From positions 42,911 to 106,910 of the forward strand of contig NZ_LNUA01000009.1 in the NCBI RefSeq assembly GCF_009764355.1: DNA of 64,000 bases. The letters run 5' to 3'. The stretch's first letter is position 1. Every line of letters begins with the position of its first letter. Made by a program: the position numbers and the translations under genes. The notes beneath the pieces were generated by a model. The model saw only the letters and a list, made by a program, of their open reading frames with translations. It had not been told where the DNA came from and searched no databases. Positions 26,016-36,860 of the stretch are shown here, one piece after another. Source of the stretch: Companilactobacillus bobalius (GTDB lineage Bacteria; Bacillota; Bacilli; Lactobacillales; Lactobacillaceae).

Positions 26016-28550
26016 TTAATTTTGATTGAACAATTTCAAATGTTCTTTGAGGTACTTTCCAGTTAAACTAGCCGAATTATTTGCAACCGTTTTCGGTGTA
26101 CCTGTTGCTACAATCTTACCACCATTGACTCCACCTTCGGGACCTAAATCATTGATGTAATCAGCATTGGATATAATATCCAAATCGTGTTCAATTACGA
26201 TGATTGTGGCGTGACGTTTCAACAGTTTATTAAAGACATCTAACAATACTCCAACATCCTTAGGATGCAAGCCAACACTAGGTTCATCGAAGATAAAGAG
26301 TTGATTCTTTTGACTACGCTTCATATAAGTAACTAACTTCATTCTTTGAGCTTCCCCACCGGACAAAGTTGGTGTACTCTCACCTAATTTAAGATAGCTT
26401 AATCCAATATTGATCAAAACATCTAGTGTATTTTTGATTTGAGGAACATCTTGAAAAAATTCATCAGCCTGTTTAACTGACATATCTAAGATCTCAGCAA
26501 TATTCTTACCGTGCCACATAATATCAAGAATCTCTTTTTTATAACGATTTCCGTGGCAGACAGGACAAGTTTGGACCATATCAGGTAAGTACTGAATATC
26601 CAAAGTAATTACACCAGTACCACCACAATTTGGACAAGCACCTTGCTTATTGTTGTATGAGAAATAAGTTGGCGTAAATTTCTTGGCTTTAGCCTCTGGT
26701 GTTTGTGCAAAGATTTTTCTTAAATGATCCAAAATTTTAGTGTAAGTTCCAACCGTCGAACGAACATTTTTACCAATTGGAACTGAATCGACTTTAACAA
26801 TATTTTTAATATCAGCGTTATCAACTGATTTGACAAATTTAGGTAGTTTTTCACTATCAATCTTGGCTTGTAATGCTGGTAATAGACTTTCAAAAATTAA
26901 GGTCGTTTTACCAGAACCTGACATCCCTGAAACGATATTAAGTGATTCTTTGCTAAATTTAGCTGTCATATCGTGAATGTTATAACGGTCTCCAATTTGA
27001 ATACTGATAGTTCCCTTTTTAAAGGCCTCTGTTGGTTGATGTTTGATAATATCGGCTTTACCTGTTAAATAAGGTTGGATCACAGAATCAGGATGATGCT
27101 CAATTTCCTCGACTGTCCCTTGTGTAATGACACGACCACCATCTGCACCAGAATCAGGACCAATTTCAATTACATAATCGGCAGCCGCAATAATACTCGT
27201 GTCATGATCTACGACAATCAAAGAATTCCCTAATCTGACTAATTCACGTAAGATTTTAATCAAACCATCCACGTTAGCAGCATGTAATCCGACACTAGGT
27301 TCATCTAAAACATACAAAACTCCAGTCATCTGATTTCTGATTGTCCGAGCTAATTGAATTCTCTGAAGTTCACCAGTTGACAAAGTATTACCAGCACGAG
27401 AAATGGATAAATAGTTAAGGCCCAAATCGACGATGGGTGATAGCAAATCTAATAATTCATTAGTCAAATTTTTGCCTAAGGATTTCATATCATCAGGCAA
27501 CCAGTCCATAATTTTTTGACAAAAATCTTGAAGTTGGGAAATCGTAAATTGGGAAACTTCAGCGATATTCTTGTCGACTAATTCATTGGTGAATAACTTA
27601 GGATTAAAACGACTACCATGACAATCTGGGCAAGTTTTTTCAGTATAAAATCTTTCCAAACGTGTCAAAGTATTCTCGTTCTTAGTACTCTTCAAACTAT
27701 TCTTAACGGCAGTTATCGCATTCTCATAGAGGGCATTCAGTCTAAATGAACGTCCTGTCTTAGTAGGAACCAAAATCTCTTTCTTTTGTTCCTTACCATT
27801 AATAACGATATCCTTTTCCTTTGCTGATAAGTCTTTGAATGGGACATCGGTTCTAACGCCTAATTCTTTAATAATATCTTTTTGTAAAGTTCTTCCAGGC
27901 AAATTCCAAGACCTTACAGCACCTTCATCAATACTTAGGGATTGATCCGGAATAATCTTGTCTAATTCAATTTCCTTTAAGAAACCTGTACCCTGGCAAG
28001 TAGGACAAGCACCATCAGAATTGAAGGCAAAGTCCTCAGCACTAAAAGCCATAAATTTAGCCTGACAAACAGGGCAAGTCATCATCCCCATAGCTTCATC
28101 ACTAGTTGGTAGATCCATAGCTTCTGAAATTTTCAAAGTTGGATCTAACCGATGACCATTAGGGCAAACTACTGAAGCTAGTCTTGAGAACATCAATCTT
28201 AAAATATTCAAACTCTCAGTCATTGTTCCAACGGTTGAACGAACACTAGGTACAACAGGACGTTGTCTTAAAGCAATCGTTGAAGGTAAATTCTTGATGT
28301 TCTTAACGTCAGAACGGCCCATTTGTGTGATTCTTCTTCTTGTGTAAGTCGACAAAGCATTTAGATACTTTCTAGCTCCTTCTGCATAAATCGTATCCAT
28401 AGCTAAAGAAGATTTTCCTGAACCCGAGACTCCGGTAATCGCCACAAAAGAATTCAAGGGAATATCTACATCGATATTCTTAAGATTATTGGCGTTGGCA
28501 CCAATGACCTCAATATTATCTGGAATATAATTTTTATGTCTAATTGTCAT
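26016..28550 (-). CDS. Short UvrA paralogue (UvrA2-like ABC ATPase)
   Basis: An 844-aa tandem ABC ATPase of the UvrA family, shorter than the about 950 aa of housekeeping UvrA. It retains both nucleotide sites: Walker A GVSGSGKSSLAMDT, later GMSGSGKTTLIFES, with signatures LSTGELQRIQLA and LSGGEAQRMKLV. Zinc-finger cysteines are present (CPVCQ, CPTCQGTG, CPDC, CPNCGGTG, CPVCHG). The lost length fits absence of the UvrB-binding domain, as in UvrA2 proteins linked to antibiotic or DNA-intercalator tolerance. A normal uvrA would be elsewhere. The role is inferred from family. Confidence 0.85.
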   Translation of the reverse strand: MTIRHKNYIPDNIEVIGANANNLKNIDVDIPLNSFVAITGVSGSGKSSLAMDTIYAEGARKYLNALSTYTRRRITQMGRSDVKNIKNLPSTIALRQRPVVPSVRSTVGTMTESLNILRLMFSRLASVVCPNGHRLDPTLKISEAMDLPTSDEAMGMMTCPVCQAKFMAFSAEDFAFNSDGACPTCQGTGFLKEIELDKIIPDQSLSIDEGAVRSWNLPGRTLQKDIIKELGVRTDVPFKDLSAKEKDIVINGKEQKKEILVPTKTGRSFRLNALYENAITAVKNSLKSTKNENTLTRLERFYTEKTCPDCHGSRFNPKLFTNELVDKNIAEVSQFTISQLQDFCQKIMDWLPDDMKSLGKNLTNELLDLLSPIVDLGLNYLSISRAGNTLSTGELQRIQLARTIRNQMTGVLYVLDEPSVGLHAANVDGLIKILRELVRLGNSLIVVDHDTSIIAAADYVIEIGPDSGADGGRVITQGTVEEIEHHPDSVIQPYLTGKADIIKHQPTEAFKKGTISIQIGDRYNIHDMTAKFSKESLNIVSGMSGSGKTTLIFESLLPALQAKIDSEKLPKFVKSVDNADIKNIVKVDSVPIGKNVRSTVGTYTKILDHLRKIFAQTPEAKAKKFTPTYFSYNNKQGACPNCGGTGVITLDIQYLPDMVQTCPVCHGNRYKKEILDIMWHGKNIAEILDMSVKQADEFFQDVPQIKNTLDVLINIGLSYLKLGESTPTLSGGEAQRMKLVTYMKRSQKNQLFIFDEPSVGLHPKDVGVLLDVFNKLLKRHATIIVIEHDLDIISNADYINDLGPEGGVNGGKIVATGTPKTVANNSASLTGKYLKEHLKLFNQN

Positions 28551-28693
28551 AACTTTCTCCCTCTAATTAACAGGTAGATTATAACATTGCCGTTTGTTAT
28601 TTCTTAACATAACGATGAAGTTAAATTCTGACACCTGTTTATCAAATGATAAACGGCGGCGGAATGTCGTATTTTCTTTCTATTCTAAACAAA

Positions 28694-28725
28694 GAAGGAC
28701 CATGTCGCTTGCGACATGGTCCTTC
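28694..28725. terminator. Terminator downstream of mnmG
   Basis: A 15-bp perfect stem (28694-28708 with 28711-28725) and a 2-base gap loop with T-rich flanks on both sides. It ends the mnmE-mnmG transcript. A second small palindrome (TTTATCA/TGATAAA) lies at 28637-28652. Confidence 0.8.
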
Positions 28726-28773
28726 CGATTTTTCATACATTATATTTTAAAAAAGTAGCGTTATAACGATTGG

Positions 28774-30681
28774 CTAGTTTACCTCGGGCAACTTAGCAAT
28801 TTTACCCTGTTCAATATAGACACTCAAAATACCAATATCAGCCGGATTTACACCACTGATACGACTTGCTTGAGCAATTGTTTCAGGATTGATCTTACTT
28901 AATTTTTGAACGGCTTCAGTAGCTAAACTATCAACCTTTGTATAATCAATACGAGCAGGAATTTTCTTTGATTCCATCTTTTTCAAACGATCAATTTGAA
29001 GTTGTTCCTTCTTAATATAACCAGCATACTTCGTAGCAATTTCAACTTGTTCAGCAACCCGATTATCAACTGGAAAATCAGCTGCACCGACCATATCAAT
29101 AATATCTTGATAGTGAACTTCTGGTCTTCTCAAGAAATGATCAGCTAACACACCATCTTTCAAAGGCTTTAAGTCATGTGCTTTTAAGAATGGTAAAGCT
29201 TGCTTAGGGGTAATCATCTTACGTGAAAGACGATCTAACTCCATCTTAATGGTCTGACGTTTCTCTTTGAAGGCGTTATAACGGTCATCGTTAATCAATC
29301 CAAGGGCATAGCCTTTGTCAGTTAAACGAAGATCAGCATTATCGTGACGTAAAATCAAACGATATTCTGCACGGCTAGTTAATAGACGATATGGTTCATT
29401 AGTTCCCTTAGTTACAAGGTCATCAATCAAAACACCGATATAAGCTTCGTTACGATGTAAGATAAATGGATCTTTACCTTGGGCACGTAGAGCAGCATTG
29501 ATACCAGCCATAATTCCTTGTCCAGCAGCCTCTTCATAACCTGATGTTCCATTCATCTGTCCGGCAGTAAAGAGGTTCTTTACAACTTTTGTTTCAAGAT
29601 TTAACTTCAATTGCCATGGTTCGATAACATCGTATTCAATGGCATATCCAGGACGCATCAACTTAGCATTTTGAAGTCCAGCGACTGAATGAAGCATCTT
29701 CAATTGAATTTCCTCAGGCATAGAAGTTGAGAAATCTCCAACATAATACTCTTGAGTATCCTTACCTTCTGGCTCTAGGAAGATCTGGTGTCTTGGCTTA
29801 TCAGCGAAACGAACAATCTTATCTTCGATTGATGGGCAATATCTAGGACCAACACCCTTGATAACACCAGAGAACATTGGTGCACGGTTAAGGTTCTCAC
29901 GAATAATCTTATGTGTATCAGCGTTAGTATAAGTCATCCAACATGAAATTTGGTGTTGAAGATAACTTGAATCAGGTGTTTCAAATGAGAAGTGATTAGG
30001 TTCTTTATCACCTGGTTGTTCGATGGTTTGGTCAAAATCAATTGTGTCCTTATTAACACGAGGAGGTGTACCTGTCTTAAATCTTGTTAGCTTGAAGCCA
30101 TGCTTCTCAAGATCTTCAGATAACTTGATTGAAGGAATACTGTTATTAGGACCAGATGAATATGTCAATTCACCAATGATGATCTTACCTCTGGATGATG
30201 TACCTGCTGTTAAGACAACAGATTTAGCGTGATATTTAGCTCCAGTAGCTGTAACGATACCTTTGCAGACACCATCTTCAACGATCAATTTTTCAGCAAT
30301 ACCTTGGCGGAGTGTTAAATTAGGTTCCTTTTCCAAAGTATTCTTCATTTCACGATGATACATATTCTTATCGGCTTGGGCACGGAGTGCTCTAACAGCG
30401 GGTCCCTTACCAGTGTTAAGCATTCTCATTTGGATATAAGTCTTATCGATGTTGCGGCCCATTTCGCCACCTAAAGCATCAATTTCACGGACAACGATTC
30501 CCTTAGCTGGTCCACCAACTGAGGGGTTACATGGCATGAAGGCTACCATATCCAAATTGATTGTAATTAATAATGTCTTTTCGCCCATTCGAGCGGCAGC
30601 CAAAGCAGCTTCTGAACCCGCATGGCCGGCACCTACAACGATAACGTCATAAGTTTCTGAATCAAATTCTTTAACTTCCAT
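28774..30681 (-). CDS. mnmG: tRNA uridine-5-carboxymethylaminomethyl modification enzyme
   Basis: The FAD-dependent partner of MnmE, which modifies U34 in the wobble position of tRNAs that read two-family box codons. The 635 residues carry the FAD motif [19 protein letters not shown] near 15, [22 protein letters not shown] near 51, TGTPPRV near 200, and the C-terminal GidA-associated domain. It lies 25 bp after mnmE on the same strand, the normal operon order of Firmicute origin regions. The genes that often follow (rsmG, parA, parB) are absent here. Confidence 0.97.
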   Translation of the reverse strand: MEVKEFDSETYDVIVVGAGHAGSEAALAAARMGEKTLLITINLDMVAFMPCNPSVGGPAKGIVVREIDALGGEMGRNIDKTYIQMRMLNTGKGPAVRALRAQADKNMYHREMKNTLEKEPNLTLRQGIAEKLIVEDGVCKGIVTATGAKYHAKSVVLTAGTSSRGKIIIGELTYSSGPNNSIPSIKLSEDLEKHGFKLTRFKTGTPPRVNKDTIDFDQTIEQPGDKEPNHFSFETPDSSYLQHQISCWMTYTNADTHKIIRENLNRAPMFSGVIKGVGPRYCPSIEDKIVRFADKPRHQIFLEPEGKDTQEYYVGDFSTSMPEEIQLKMLHSVAGLQNAKLMRPGYAIEYDVIEPWQLKLNLETKVVKNLFTAGQMNGTSGYEEAAGQGIMAGINAALRAQGKDPFILHRNEAYIGVLIDDLVTKGTNEPYRLLTSRAEYRLILRHDNADLRLTDKGYALGLINDDRYNAFKEKRQTIKMELDRLSRKMITPKQALPFLKAHDLKPLKDGVLADHFLRRPEVHYQDIIDMVGAADFPVDNRVAEQVEIATKYAGYIKKEQLQIDRLKKMESKKIPARIDYTKVDSLATEAVQKLSKINPETIAQASRISGVNPADIGILSVYIEQGKIAKLPEVN

Positions 30682-30706
30682 TTTTCCACCTATTAACTTA
30701 AATTAA

Positions 30707-32095
30707 CTATTTTCCTAAACAGAATTGTGAGAACAATTGTGTAATTAACTCATCTGGATAACTTTCACCGGTAATTTCGCCGAGAGTGTTCCAGCAAGCC
30801 GTCATATCGATTTGTACAAGGTCAATAGGCATTCCAGCCTCAATCCCTGAAATAACGTCATTAAGACTGTTTTTAGCCTTACGAAGCAATCCTGCTTGTC
30901 TAGCACTAGTAATAATGACATTACTACTATTATCTTCAATTCCTGAATTAAAGATTTTACCGATGGTTTGTTTAATTGTTTCAATACCATCATTTTTAAT
31001 AGCTGAAGTTTGTAGAATAATATCATCATCCTTCAACTGAACTACTGAATTAGGCGTTATAACGGGCATCAAATCATTCTTGTTAAAAATAACGATTCGT
31101 TTCTTGTCCGTTGTAGCATTTAACAGTTCAATATCGTCTTCTTCTAGTTCTCGACTAGAATCCAAAACTAAGATTACCAAGTCAGCACTCTTTAAAGCAC
31201 TCTTAGAACGTTCAACACCGATCTTCTCAACTTTGTCTTCAGTATCACGAATTCCGGCTGTATCGATCAATTTAAGCGGTACGCCGTCAATATTGACATA
31301 TTGTTCAACCACATCACGTGTCGTTCCAGCAACATCAGTTACGATAGCCTTATCTTCGTCCAAAAGACGATTCAAAAGACTAGATTTACCAACATTAGGT
31401 TTTCCGACAATAGCGGTAGCTAAACCATGTTGTAAAATTTCACCACTATCAGCTGTCTTTAACAGTTGATCAATACTTGAACTTACAGTACGAGCTTTTT
31501 CCAACAACAATTTAGTTGTCATTTGATCCGTATCGTACTCTGGATAATCGATATTAACTTCAACTTGAGCTAAAGAATCCAAAATTTCTTGACGTAAGTT
31601 AGCGATCAAGTGATGTAAATTTCCATCCAACTGATTGACAGCTACTTGCATAGCTTTGTCAGTTTTCGCACGAATTAAATCCATCACGGATTCGGCTTGT
31701 GTCAAATCAATTCGGCCATTTAAAAAGGCTCGTTTTGTAAATTCACCAGGTTCGGCCATTCTGGCACCGGAACCAATTAAAAGTTGAAGTACTTTATTTG
31801 TAGCAACTATACCCCCATGGGTATTTATTTCTACTACATCTTCACATGTAAAAGTCTTAGGGGCACGCATAACAGAGACCATTACTTCGTCAACCAATGA
31901 ACCATCGGCTGGATCAATAATATGACCATAATTAATGGTATGACTTGCAACTTTAGCAAGATCACGTCCCTTAAATAATTTCTTAGCGACTGAAATAGCC
32001 TGATCTCCTGACAAACGAACGATGGAGATGGCACCTTCCCCAGGAGGTGTTGAAATGGCTGCGATTGTGTCGTATTCAGTTACTGCACTTGGCAT
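30707..32095 (-). CDS. mnmE: tRNA modification GTPase
   Basis: A 462-aa K+-dependent GTPase that works with MnmG on tRNA U34. It has the N-terminal TrmE fold, a G domain with [12 protein letters not shown] (P loop), [22 protein letters not shown] and NKND, and the C-terminal FCLGK box. The ATG at 32095, after GGGAGC, gives the usual start [21 protein letters not shown]. An upstream ATG at 32125 would add ten non-conserved residues. The family is translated with mnmG from one transcript. Confidence 0.97.
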   Translation of the reverse strand: MPSAVTEYDTIAAISTPPGEGAISIVRLSGDQAISVAKKLFKGRDLAKVASHTINYGHIIDPADGSLVDEVMVSVMRAPKTFTCEDVVEINTHGGIVATNKVLQLLIGSGARMAEPGEFTKRAFLNGRIDLTQAESVMDLIRAKTDKAMQVAVNQLDGNLHHLIANLRQEILDSLAQVEVNIDYPEYDTDQMTTKLLLEKARTVSSSIDQLLKTADSGEILQHGLATAIVGKPNVGKSSLLNRLLDEDKAIVTDVAGTTRDVVEQYVNIDGVPLKLIDTAGIRDTEDKVEKIGVERSKSALKSADLVILVLDSSRELEEDDIELLNATTDKKRIVIFNKNDLMPVITPNSVVQLKDDDIILQTSAIKNDGIETIKQTIGKIFNSGIEDNSSNVIITSARQAGLLRKAKNSLNDVISGIEAGMPIDLVQIDMTACWNTLGEITGESYPDELITQLFSQFCLGK

Positions 32096-32125
32096 AAAAT
32101 AGCTCCCTTCTCTATTTTTGAGCAT

Positions 32126-32168
32126 AAAAAAAGTGCATAATCCGCCTGTTCTGACGGAAAAGCACCTT
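32126..32168 (-). terminator. Terminator of the rpmH-rnpA-yidC operon
   Basis: On the minus strand GTGC...TCCG pairs with CGGA...GCAC, followed by seven T. It lies between the yidC stop and the mnmE start, so these two operons are separately terminated. Confidence 0.7.
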
Positions 32169-32235
32169 GACTACTTTTCTATATTCGATATTGAAATTTC
32201 TAAAACATCTTAACGACATTTTCAGAGATTGTCAA

Positions 32236-33078
32236 TTATTTACGATTCTTATATACACGTTTCTTAGCTTTTCTAAGACGACGTTGTTTATCACGTTCTG
32301 CTTCCTCAGCCTGTTTTTGTTCACGACGATACTTGAACGGATTTTGGAAAGCCAATGTCTGAAGAACTTGGAACGCATTAGTTACAACCCAATAAATTGT
32401 AATAGCTGATGGGAATGTTAATGCGGGAACGAAGATAAAGATTGGCATGACGTAAGTCATAATCTTCGTTGTCGCATTTTGTTGTGGTTGTGAATAGCTG
32501 GAAATGTATGTACTTAAGAAAGTAAATACACCAGCTAAGATAGCCATGATGTAATATGGATCAGCTTTTCCAAGTTGCATCCATAAGAAAGTACCATCAC
32601 GTAATTGTGTTGTCTTGTAAATAGCTTGATACAAGGCGAACATAACTGGCAATTGAATTACCAATGGCAAACAACCAGCCACAGGATTAACTCCTGCTTC
32701 ACTATATAGCTTTTGTGTTTCTTCCCTCAATTTTTGTTGAGTCTCAACGTCTTTTGATGAATATTTATCCTGAAGAGCCTTCATTTGAGGCTGAATCTTC
32801 ATTTGCTTATTCATACTTCTGATTTGAAGCCAGTTAAGTGGCAATAGAATAACACGCACAATAACTGTGAAAAGAACGATAGCCCAACCATAACTATTAC
32901 CAACGATTGATGCTAACCAAAGAATGAATTGCGAGAAACTATACAAGATATAGTGATCCCAGAATCCAGTACTATGGCTTGTGATTGGTTCATTTAGGTT
33001 AGAACAACCAGCCAAAACCAATACAACACTAAGTAATAGTGCAATACCTATGTACTTCTTTAAGCTTTTTTTATTCAC
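32236..33078 (-). CDS. yidC: Membrane protein insertase YidC/OxaA/SpoIIIJ
   Basis: Inserts proteins into the membrane alone or with SecYEG. About 280 aa with a lipoprotein signal (LVLAGC lipobox) and five further hydrophobic segments, including the conserved WAIVLFTVIVRVILLPLNWLQ and GCLPLVIQLPVMFALYQAI. The basic C-terminal tail contributes ribosome binding. I prefer the GTG at 33078, which has GGGTG five bases upstream; the ATG at 33090 has no ribosome-binding site. It lies directly after rnpA. A jag gene normally follows, but none is present. Confidence 0.95.
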   Translation of the reverse strand: MNKKSLKKYIGIALLLSVVLVLAGCSNLNEPITSHSTGFWDHYILYSFSQFILWLASIVGNSYGWAIVLFTVIVRVILLPLNWLQIRSMNKQMKIQPQMKALQDKYSSKDVETQQKLREETQKLYSEAGVNPVAGCLPLVIQLPVMFALYQAIYKTTQLRDGTFLWMQLGKADPYYIMAILAGVFTFLSTYISSYSQPQQNATTKIMTYVMPIFIFVPALTFPSAITIYWVVTNAFQVLQTLAFQNPFKYRREQKQAEEAERDKQRRLRKAKKRVYKNRK

Positions 33079-33118
33079 TTTTACACCCATTATTTTTTAT
33101 TTATTAAAATTTAATATC

Positions 33119-33460
33119 CTACTGTAATATTTTACCCAATTTTAATAAATGCACAATATTCTTTTTTGTTTCAAACATGTCCAAATCTATAGCTGGTTTT
33201 CTTGCAATAATCAAGAAATCTAATTCTGCAGGAAGTTCTGGTTTCAATTCCAAAAGTGATTGACGAACGTATCTTTTAATACGATTACGACCAACCGCAG
33301 TATGTGAAACCTTTTTTCCTACAGATAATCCAACACGAAAATGTTTTTGGTCCTTTTTCGCAATCTTATATAGTACAAAGTTGCGATTAGCGACTGAATA
33401 TCCATTTGAATAGACATATTGAAACTCATTTTCTTTTTTTATTCGATAGCTTTTTCTCAT
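33119..33460 (-). CDS. rnpA: Ribonuclease P protein component
   Basis: The protein subunit of RNase P, which helps the RNA subunit bind precursor tRNA and remove 5' leaders. The 113-aa protein has the family's N-terminal [10 protein letters not shown], the [25 protein letters not shown] signature holding the RNR motif, and a hydrophobic LIIARKPA strand. It follows rpmH and precedes yidC on the minus strand, the conserved order at Firmicute origins. Confidence 0.95.
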   Translation of the reverse strand: MRKSYRIKKENEFQYVYSNGYSVANRNFVLYKIAKKDQKHFRVGLSVGKKVSHTAVGRNRIKRYVRQSLLELKPELPAELDFLIIARKPAIDLDMFETKKNIVHLLKLGKILQ

Positions 33461-33488
33461 ATGTCACCAGACTACTCTCGTTTTGTAA

Positions 33489-33522
33489 TAAAAAAAGACC
33501 ACCAAATTGTTTAGTGATCCTT
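33489..33522 (-). terminator. Attenuator-like hairpin between rpmH and rnpA
   Basis: GATCAC and GTGGTC arms on the minus strand (33514-33519 with 33497-33502, one G:U pair) are followed by a T run. It may lower transcription from rpmH into rnpA, fitting the much higher need for L34. Confidence 0.55.
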
Positions 33523-33527
33523 CAAAA

Positions 33528-33668
33528 CTAAGCTGATAATACTTTGCGACCCTTTTTACGGCGTCTTGCTAGAACTTTGCGACCATTACTTGTACTCATT
33601 CTCTTCATGAAACCATGGACGCGTTCACGGTGACGCTTCTTTGGTTGATATGTTCTCTTTGTAGTCAT
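33528..33668 (-). CDS. rpmH: 50S ribosomal protein L34
   Basis: A 46-aa, very basic ribosomal protein, too short for the supplied open reading frame list but read directly. It begins [20 protein letters not shown] and ends with KKGRKVLSA, the universal L34 pattern. Its GGAGG ribosome-binding site lies at 33676-33680. It is the first gene of the minus-strand operon leaving oriC, next to rnpA and yidC. Confidence 0.97.
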   Translation of the reverse strand: MTTKRTYQPKKRHRERVHGFMKRMSTSNGRKVLARRRKKGRKVLSA

Positions 33669-33814
33669 CAGTAAACCTCCTGACTCTTATATTAAAAATT
33701 TTTTAAATAACACTTCTTCAGACAATTGCTTAACTATAATATCATGTTCTAGCTTGAATTTAAACAGCTAATTTCCTATTAATGTAATTCTTTATCAAAA
33801 AGTTTTTCGCATTT

Positions 33815-34152
33815 TTGACTGTGGATAATTTATTTAAAGATTTGATAACTTATTTTTTCCACAGCTCCTTAAACAGGGTTTTCCAACTGTTAACTTTGTT
33901 GTGTTTTAGTTTTCCACAGAATTTGTGGAATTCTTGTTTTTTGTTTGTAACACCTGCAAATCAAGACTTTCCCAGTCTTATAATTGTGGATAACTATGTT
34001 AACAACTGAAATCAGTTTCCATTTTCCACAAAGCTGTGGATTAATAAATTACCTGTTGTTATTTCTTCATAATTTAAACAAGTGTTCTGTGGAAAACTTC
34101 TTAATAGAATGATAAACTATAGACTGTCATTTTAGGGAAAAAATTATCCACA
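33815..34152. other. oriC: oriC upstream subregion with DnaA boxes
   Basis: Between rpmH and dnaA. Exact DnaA boxes (TTATCCACA or complement) lie at 33820-33828, 33985-33993 and 34144-34152, and a near match at 34035-34043. Four or more TTTTCCACA-type boxes lie at 33855-33863, 33910-33918, 34022-34030 and 34088-34096. The region is very AT-rich and carries no gene. It probably also holds the dnaA promoter, so DnaA can repress its own gene. Confidence 0.9.
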
Positions 34153-34174
34153 ACTTAAGATTGGGGGGAAATAA

Positions 34175-35551
34175 TTGCAAAATATAAATAACTCAACTGA
34201 TCCAAAACTAACAGAATTTTGGGATTATTTTACAAACAAACTTAGATCTCAATTAACATCTGTCAGTTATTCAACTTGGGTTGAAAGTGCAAATCCCTTA
34301 TACATAGATGGAAATAACATTTATATTTCAGTCCCAACAAAACTGCATAAGGACTATTGGGAACGAAATTACACCGAAAAAATTGCTATTTACTCATATG
34401 AATTAAACGGAATTGAACTTAACCCAATTATTGAAAATGATGATGAAGTCACAAAAAAAGAGGAACAAGAAATTGCTCCCCAAGTTGAGCCAGCCACTGA
34501 AACTGCTCAACCAAAACATATATTTCATAATTCACATTTGAATCCGAAATATACTTTTTCATCATTTATTGTCGGTAGTGGAAACCAAATGGCTCACGCC
34601 GCAGCTCTTGCTGCAGCTGAAGATCCAGGTGGTGTCTACAATCCATTATTTATTTATGGAGGCGTTGGTTTAGGAAAAACTCATTTAATGCAAGCTATTG
34701 GACATCAAATGATCAAACTCGATCCAACCGCCAAAGTGAAATACGTTACCAGTGAAACTTTCGCAAATGACTTTATTAATTCCATCCAAATGAGGACACA
34801 GGATGATTTTCGTCAAGAATATCGCAACGTCGATCTACTATTAATAGATGACATTCAATTTTTTGCCGAAAAAGAGGGTACTCAGGAGGAATTTTTCCAT
34901 ACTTTTAACGAATTGTACGAAAATGGTAAGCAAATTGTCATGACTTCTGACCGCTTGCCAAATGAAATCCCTAAATTACAAGCCAGATTGGTTTCCCGTT
35001 TCACTAGTGGTTTATCAGCTGATATCACTGCTCCTGATCTCGAAACTCGAATTGCTATTCTAAGAAACAAAGCCAAAGCGGAACATCTAGAGATTCCTAA
35101 TGATACTTTGTCTTACATTGCTGCGCAGATTGACACAAATGTCCGTGAACTTGAAGGTGCTTTGATACGTGTTCAAGCTTATTCAACGACCAAAAACACT
35201 GATATAACCAAATCTGTTGCTGCTGATGCTTTGAAGGCCTTTAAACTATCTAATGATAAAAAAGGTTTATCCATCGCAAAAATTCAAAGCAAAGTTGCGA
35301 AATTTTATCATGTCTCCGTACAAGATTTAAAAGGTAAGAAACGTGTGAAATCAATTGTTGTGCCTCGACAAATCGCGATGTACTTGGCTCGAGAGCTGAC
35401 AGATCGATCACTTCCACAAATTGGTATGGAATTTGGCGGAAAAGATCATACAACTGTTATGCATTCTTGTGATAAAATATCCGAATTGGCTCTAAAAGAT
35501 GACGATTTAAAACGTTCCATCAACGAATTAAAAGATGACCTTAGAAATTAA
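34175..35551 (+). CDS. dnaA: Chromosomal replication initiator DnaA
   Basis: Binds DnaA boxes and opens oriC for replication. The 458 residues show domain I (about 1-85), a variable linker, the AAA+ domain with GGVGLGKTHL (about 163-172), LLLIDDIQF, and sensor motifs, and domain IV with the DNA-contact signature FGGKDHTTVMHSC. It starts at TTG behind GGGGGG, six bases away. It is flanked by DnaA-box clusters and followed by dnaN, the standard order. Confidence 0.98.
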   Translation: MQNINNSTDPKLTEFWDYFTNKLRSQLTSVSYSTWVESANPLYIDGNNIYISVPTKLHKDYWERNYTEKIAIYSYELNGIELNPIIENDDEVTKKEEQEIAPQVEPATETAQPKHIFHNSHLNPKYTFSSFIVGSGNQMAHAAALAAAEDPGGVYNPLFIYGGVGLGKTHLMQAIGHQMIKLDPTAKVKYVTSETFANDFINSIQMRTQDDFRQEYRNVDLLLIDDIQFFAEKEGTQEEFFHTFNELYENGKQIVMTSDRLPNEIPKLQARLVSRFTSGLSADITAPDLETRIAILRNKAKAEHLEIPNDTLSYIAAQIDTNVRELEGALIRVQAYSTTKNTDITKSVAADALKAFKLSNDKKGLSIAKIQSKVAKFYHVSVQDLKGKKRVKSIVVPRQIAMYLARELTDRSLPQIGMEFGGKDHTTVMHSCDKISELALKDDDLKRSINELKDDLRN

Positions 35552-35581
35552 CATGTTCATAACTTTTGAGTTTTCCCAGAG

Positions 35582-35690
35582 TTATCCACACCTGTTAATA
35601 ACATTCGAAAATCTTATGAATATTAAGTTTTAGTGACTTATCCACAGTTTTAACAGGCCCTACTACTACTTCTATATTTATATTAATTAA
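35582..35690. other. oriC: oriC unwinding subregion: DnaA boxes, GC cluster, DnaA-trios
   Basis: DnaA boxes TTATCCACA lie at 35582-35590 and 35638-35646. They are followed by a GC patch (CAGGCCC, 35654-35660), then CTA-CTA-CTA-CTT-CTA repeats at 35660-35674 and an AT-only stretch to 35697. This is the basal unwinding arrangement described for Bacillus, where DnaA-trios load the initiator on one strand. The melting site is therefore likely here. Confidence 0.85.
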
Positions 35691-35709
35691 TTAAAAAAGG
35701 GAGTTACCT

Positions 35710-36846
35710 ATGAAATTTTCTATTGACCGATCAAAATTCATCAACCAAACAAGTAACGTTCAAAGAGCAATTTCAACAAAGACAACTATTCCAATTTTGA
35801 CTGGAATGAAATTAGATCTTTCTGAAAGTGGTTTGACTATTACCGGAAGTAATTCAGATATTTCAATTACTTCATTCATTTCTAAAGAAAATTCTGAAAA
35901 TGATTTAAAAATTGAAAATACTGGCTCAATTGTTTTACCAGCTAGATTTTTCAATGAAATCATTAAGAAACTTCCTGGTGACAACTTTGAACTTGAAGTT
36001 TTGGAAAATAATCAAACTTTAATTAAATCAGGTGTTTCTGAATTTACTATCAACGGATTAGATGCCGTTAATTATCCACACCTTCCAGAAGTAGAAACTG
36101 ACAATCAGTTAGTTCTACCAACAGATGTCTTTAAAGAAGTTGTTAATCAAACTGTTATTGCTGTTTCGACTCAAGAAAGCCGTCCAGTTCTAACTGGTGT
36201 TAATTTCCTAATCAGTAATGAAGGATTAACAGCAGTTGCTACAGATAGTCATCGTCTTTCTCAAAGAAGAATCAACATTACTAGTGATGAAGACTACAAT
36301 TTGATCATTCCTGGTAAGAGTTTGACTGAATTAGTTAGAACTATCAGTGACAGTGTTAAAGAAATTTCAATGTCAATCTCAGAAAATCAAGTTTTGTTCA
36401 GTTTTGACAACATCATGTTCTACTCAAGACTATTGGATGGTAGATATCCTGAAACTGATCGTTTGATTCCTGAAGAATCAAGTACTAAGTTGACATTCGA
36501 CTCTTCAAAACTATTAGCCTCAGTTGAACGTGCATCTTTGCTTTCACACGAAAGTAGAAATAACGTTATTAAATTGGAAATCAAGGCTGTGGATAAAAAA
36601 GCTACTCTTTATGGTAATTCTCCAGAAGTTGGTACTGTGGAGGAAGTCTTGGATTTTGACAACCTTGAAGGGGAAGATTTAGAGATTTCATTCAACCCTG
36701 ATTATTTGAAAGATGCTTTGAGATCATTTGGTAGCAATACTACAATCGAAATGAGTTTCACATCTCCATTGCATCCATTTACACTAAGACCTGTTGAAGA
36801 TCGTGATAATTTCGTACAACTTATCACTCCAGTTCGTACATTTTAA
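35710..36846 (+). CDS. dnaN: DNA polymerase III sliding clamp beta
   Basis: A ring-forming processivity factor, 378 aa, the usual three-fold repeat of about 125 residues. Recognisable segments are VQRAISTKTTIPILTGM near 20, LPEVETDNQLVLP, the ATDSHRLSQRR segment near 178 and the C-terminal LRPVEDRDNFVQLITPVRTF. A GGGAG site precedes the ATG. It has its own terminator, and a second transcript with yaaA, recF and gyrBA begins downstream. Confidence 0.98.
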   Translation: MKFSIDRSKFINQTSNVQRAISTKTTIPILTGMKLDLSESGLTITGSNSDISITSFISKENSENDLKIENTGSIVLPARFFNEIIKKLPGDNFELEVLENNQTLIKSGVSEFTINGLDAVNYPHLPEVETDNQLVLPTDVFKEVVNQTVIAVSTQESRPVLTGVNFLISNEGLTAVATDSHRLSQRRINITSDEDYNLIIPGKSLTELVRTISDSVKEISMSISENQVLFSFDNIMFYSRLLDGRYPETDRLIPEESSTKLTFDSSKLLASVERASLLSHESRNNVIKLEIKAVDKKATLYGNSPEVGTVEEVLDFDNLEGEDLEISFNPDYLKDALRSFGSNTTIEMSFTSPLHPFTLRPVEDRDNFVQLITPVRTF

Positions 36847-36860
36847 TGTGAAATTAGCCA

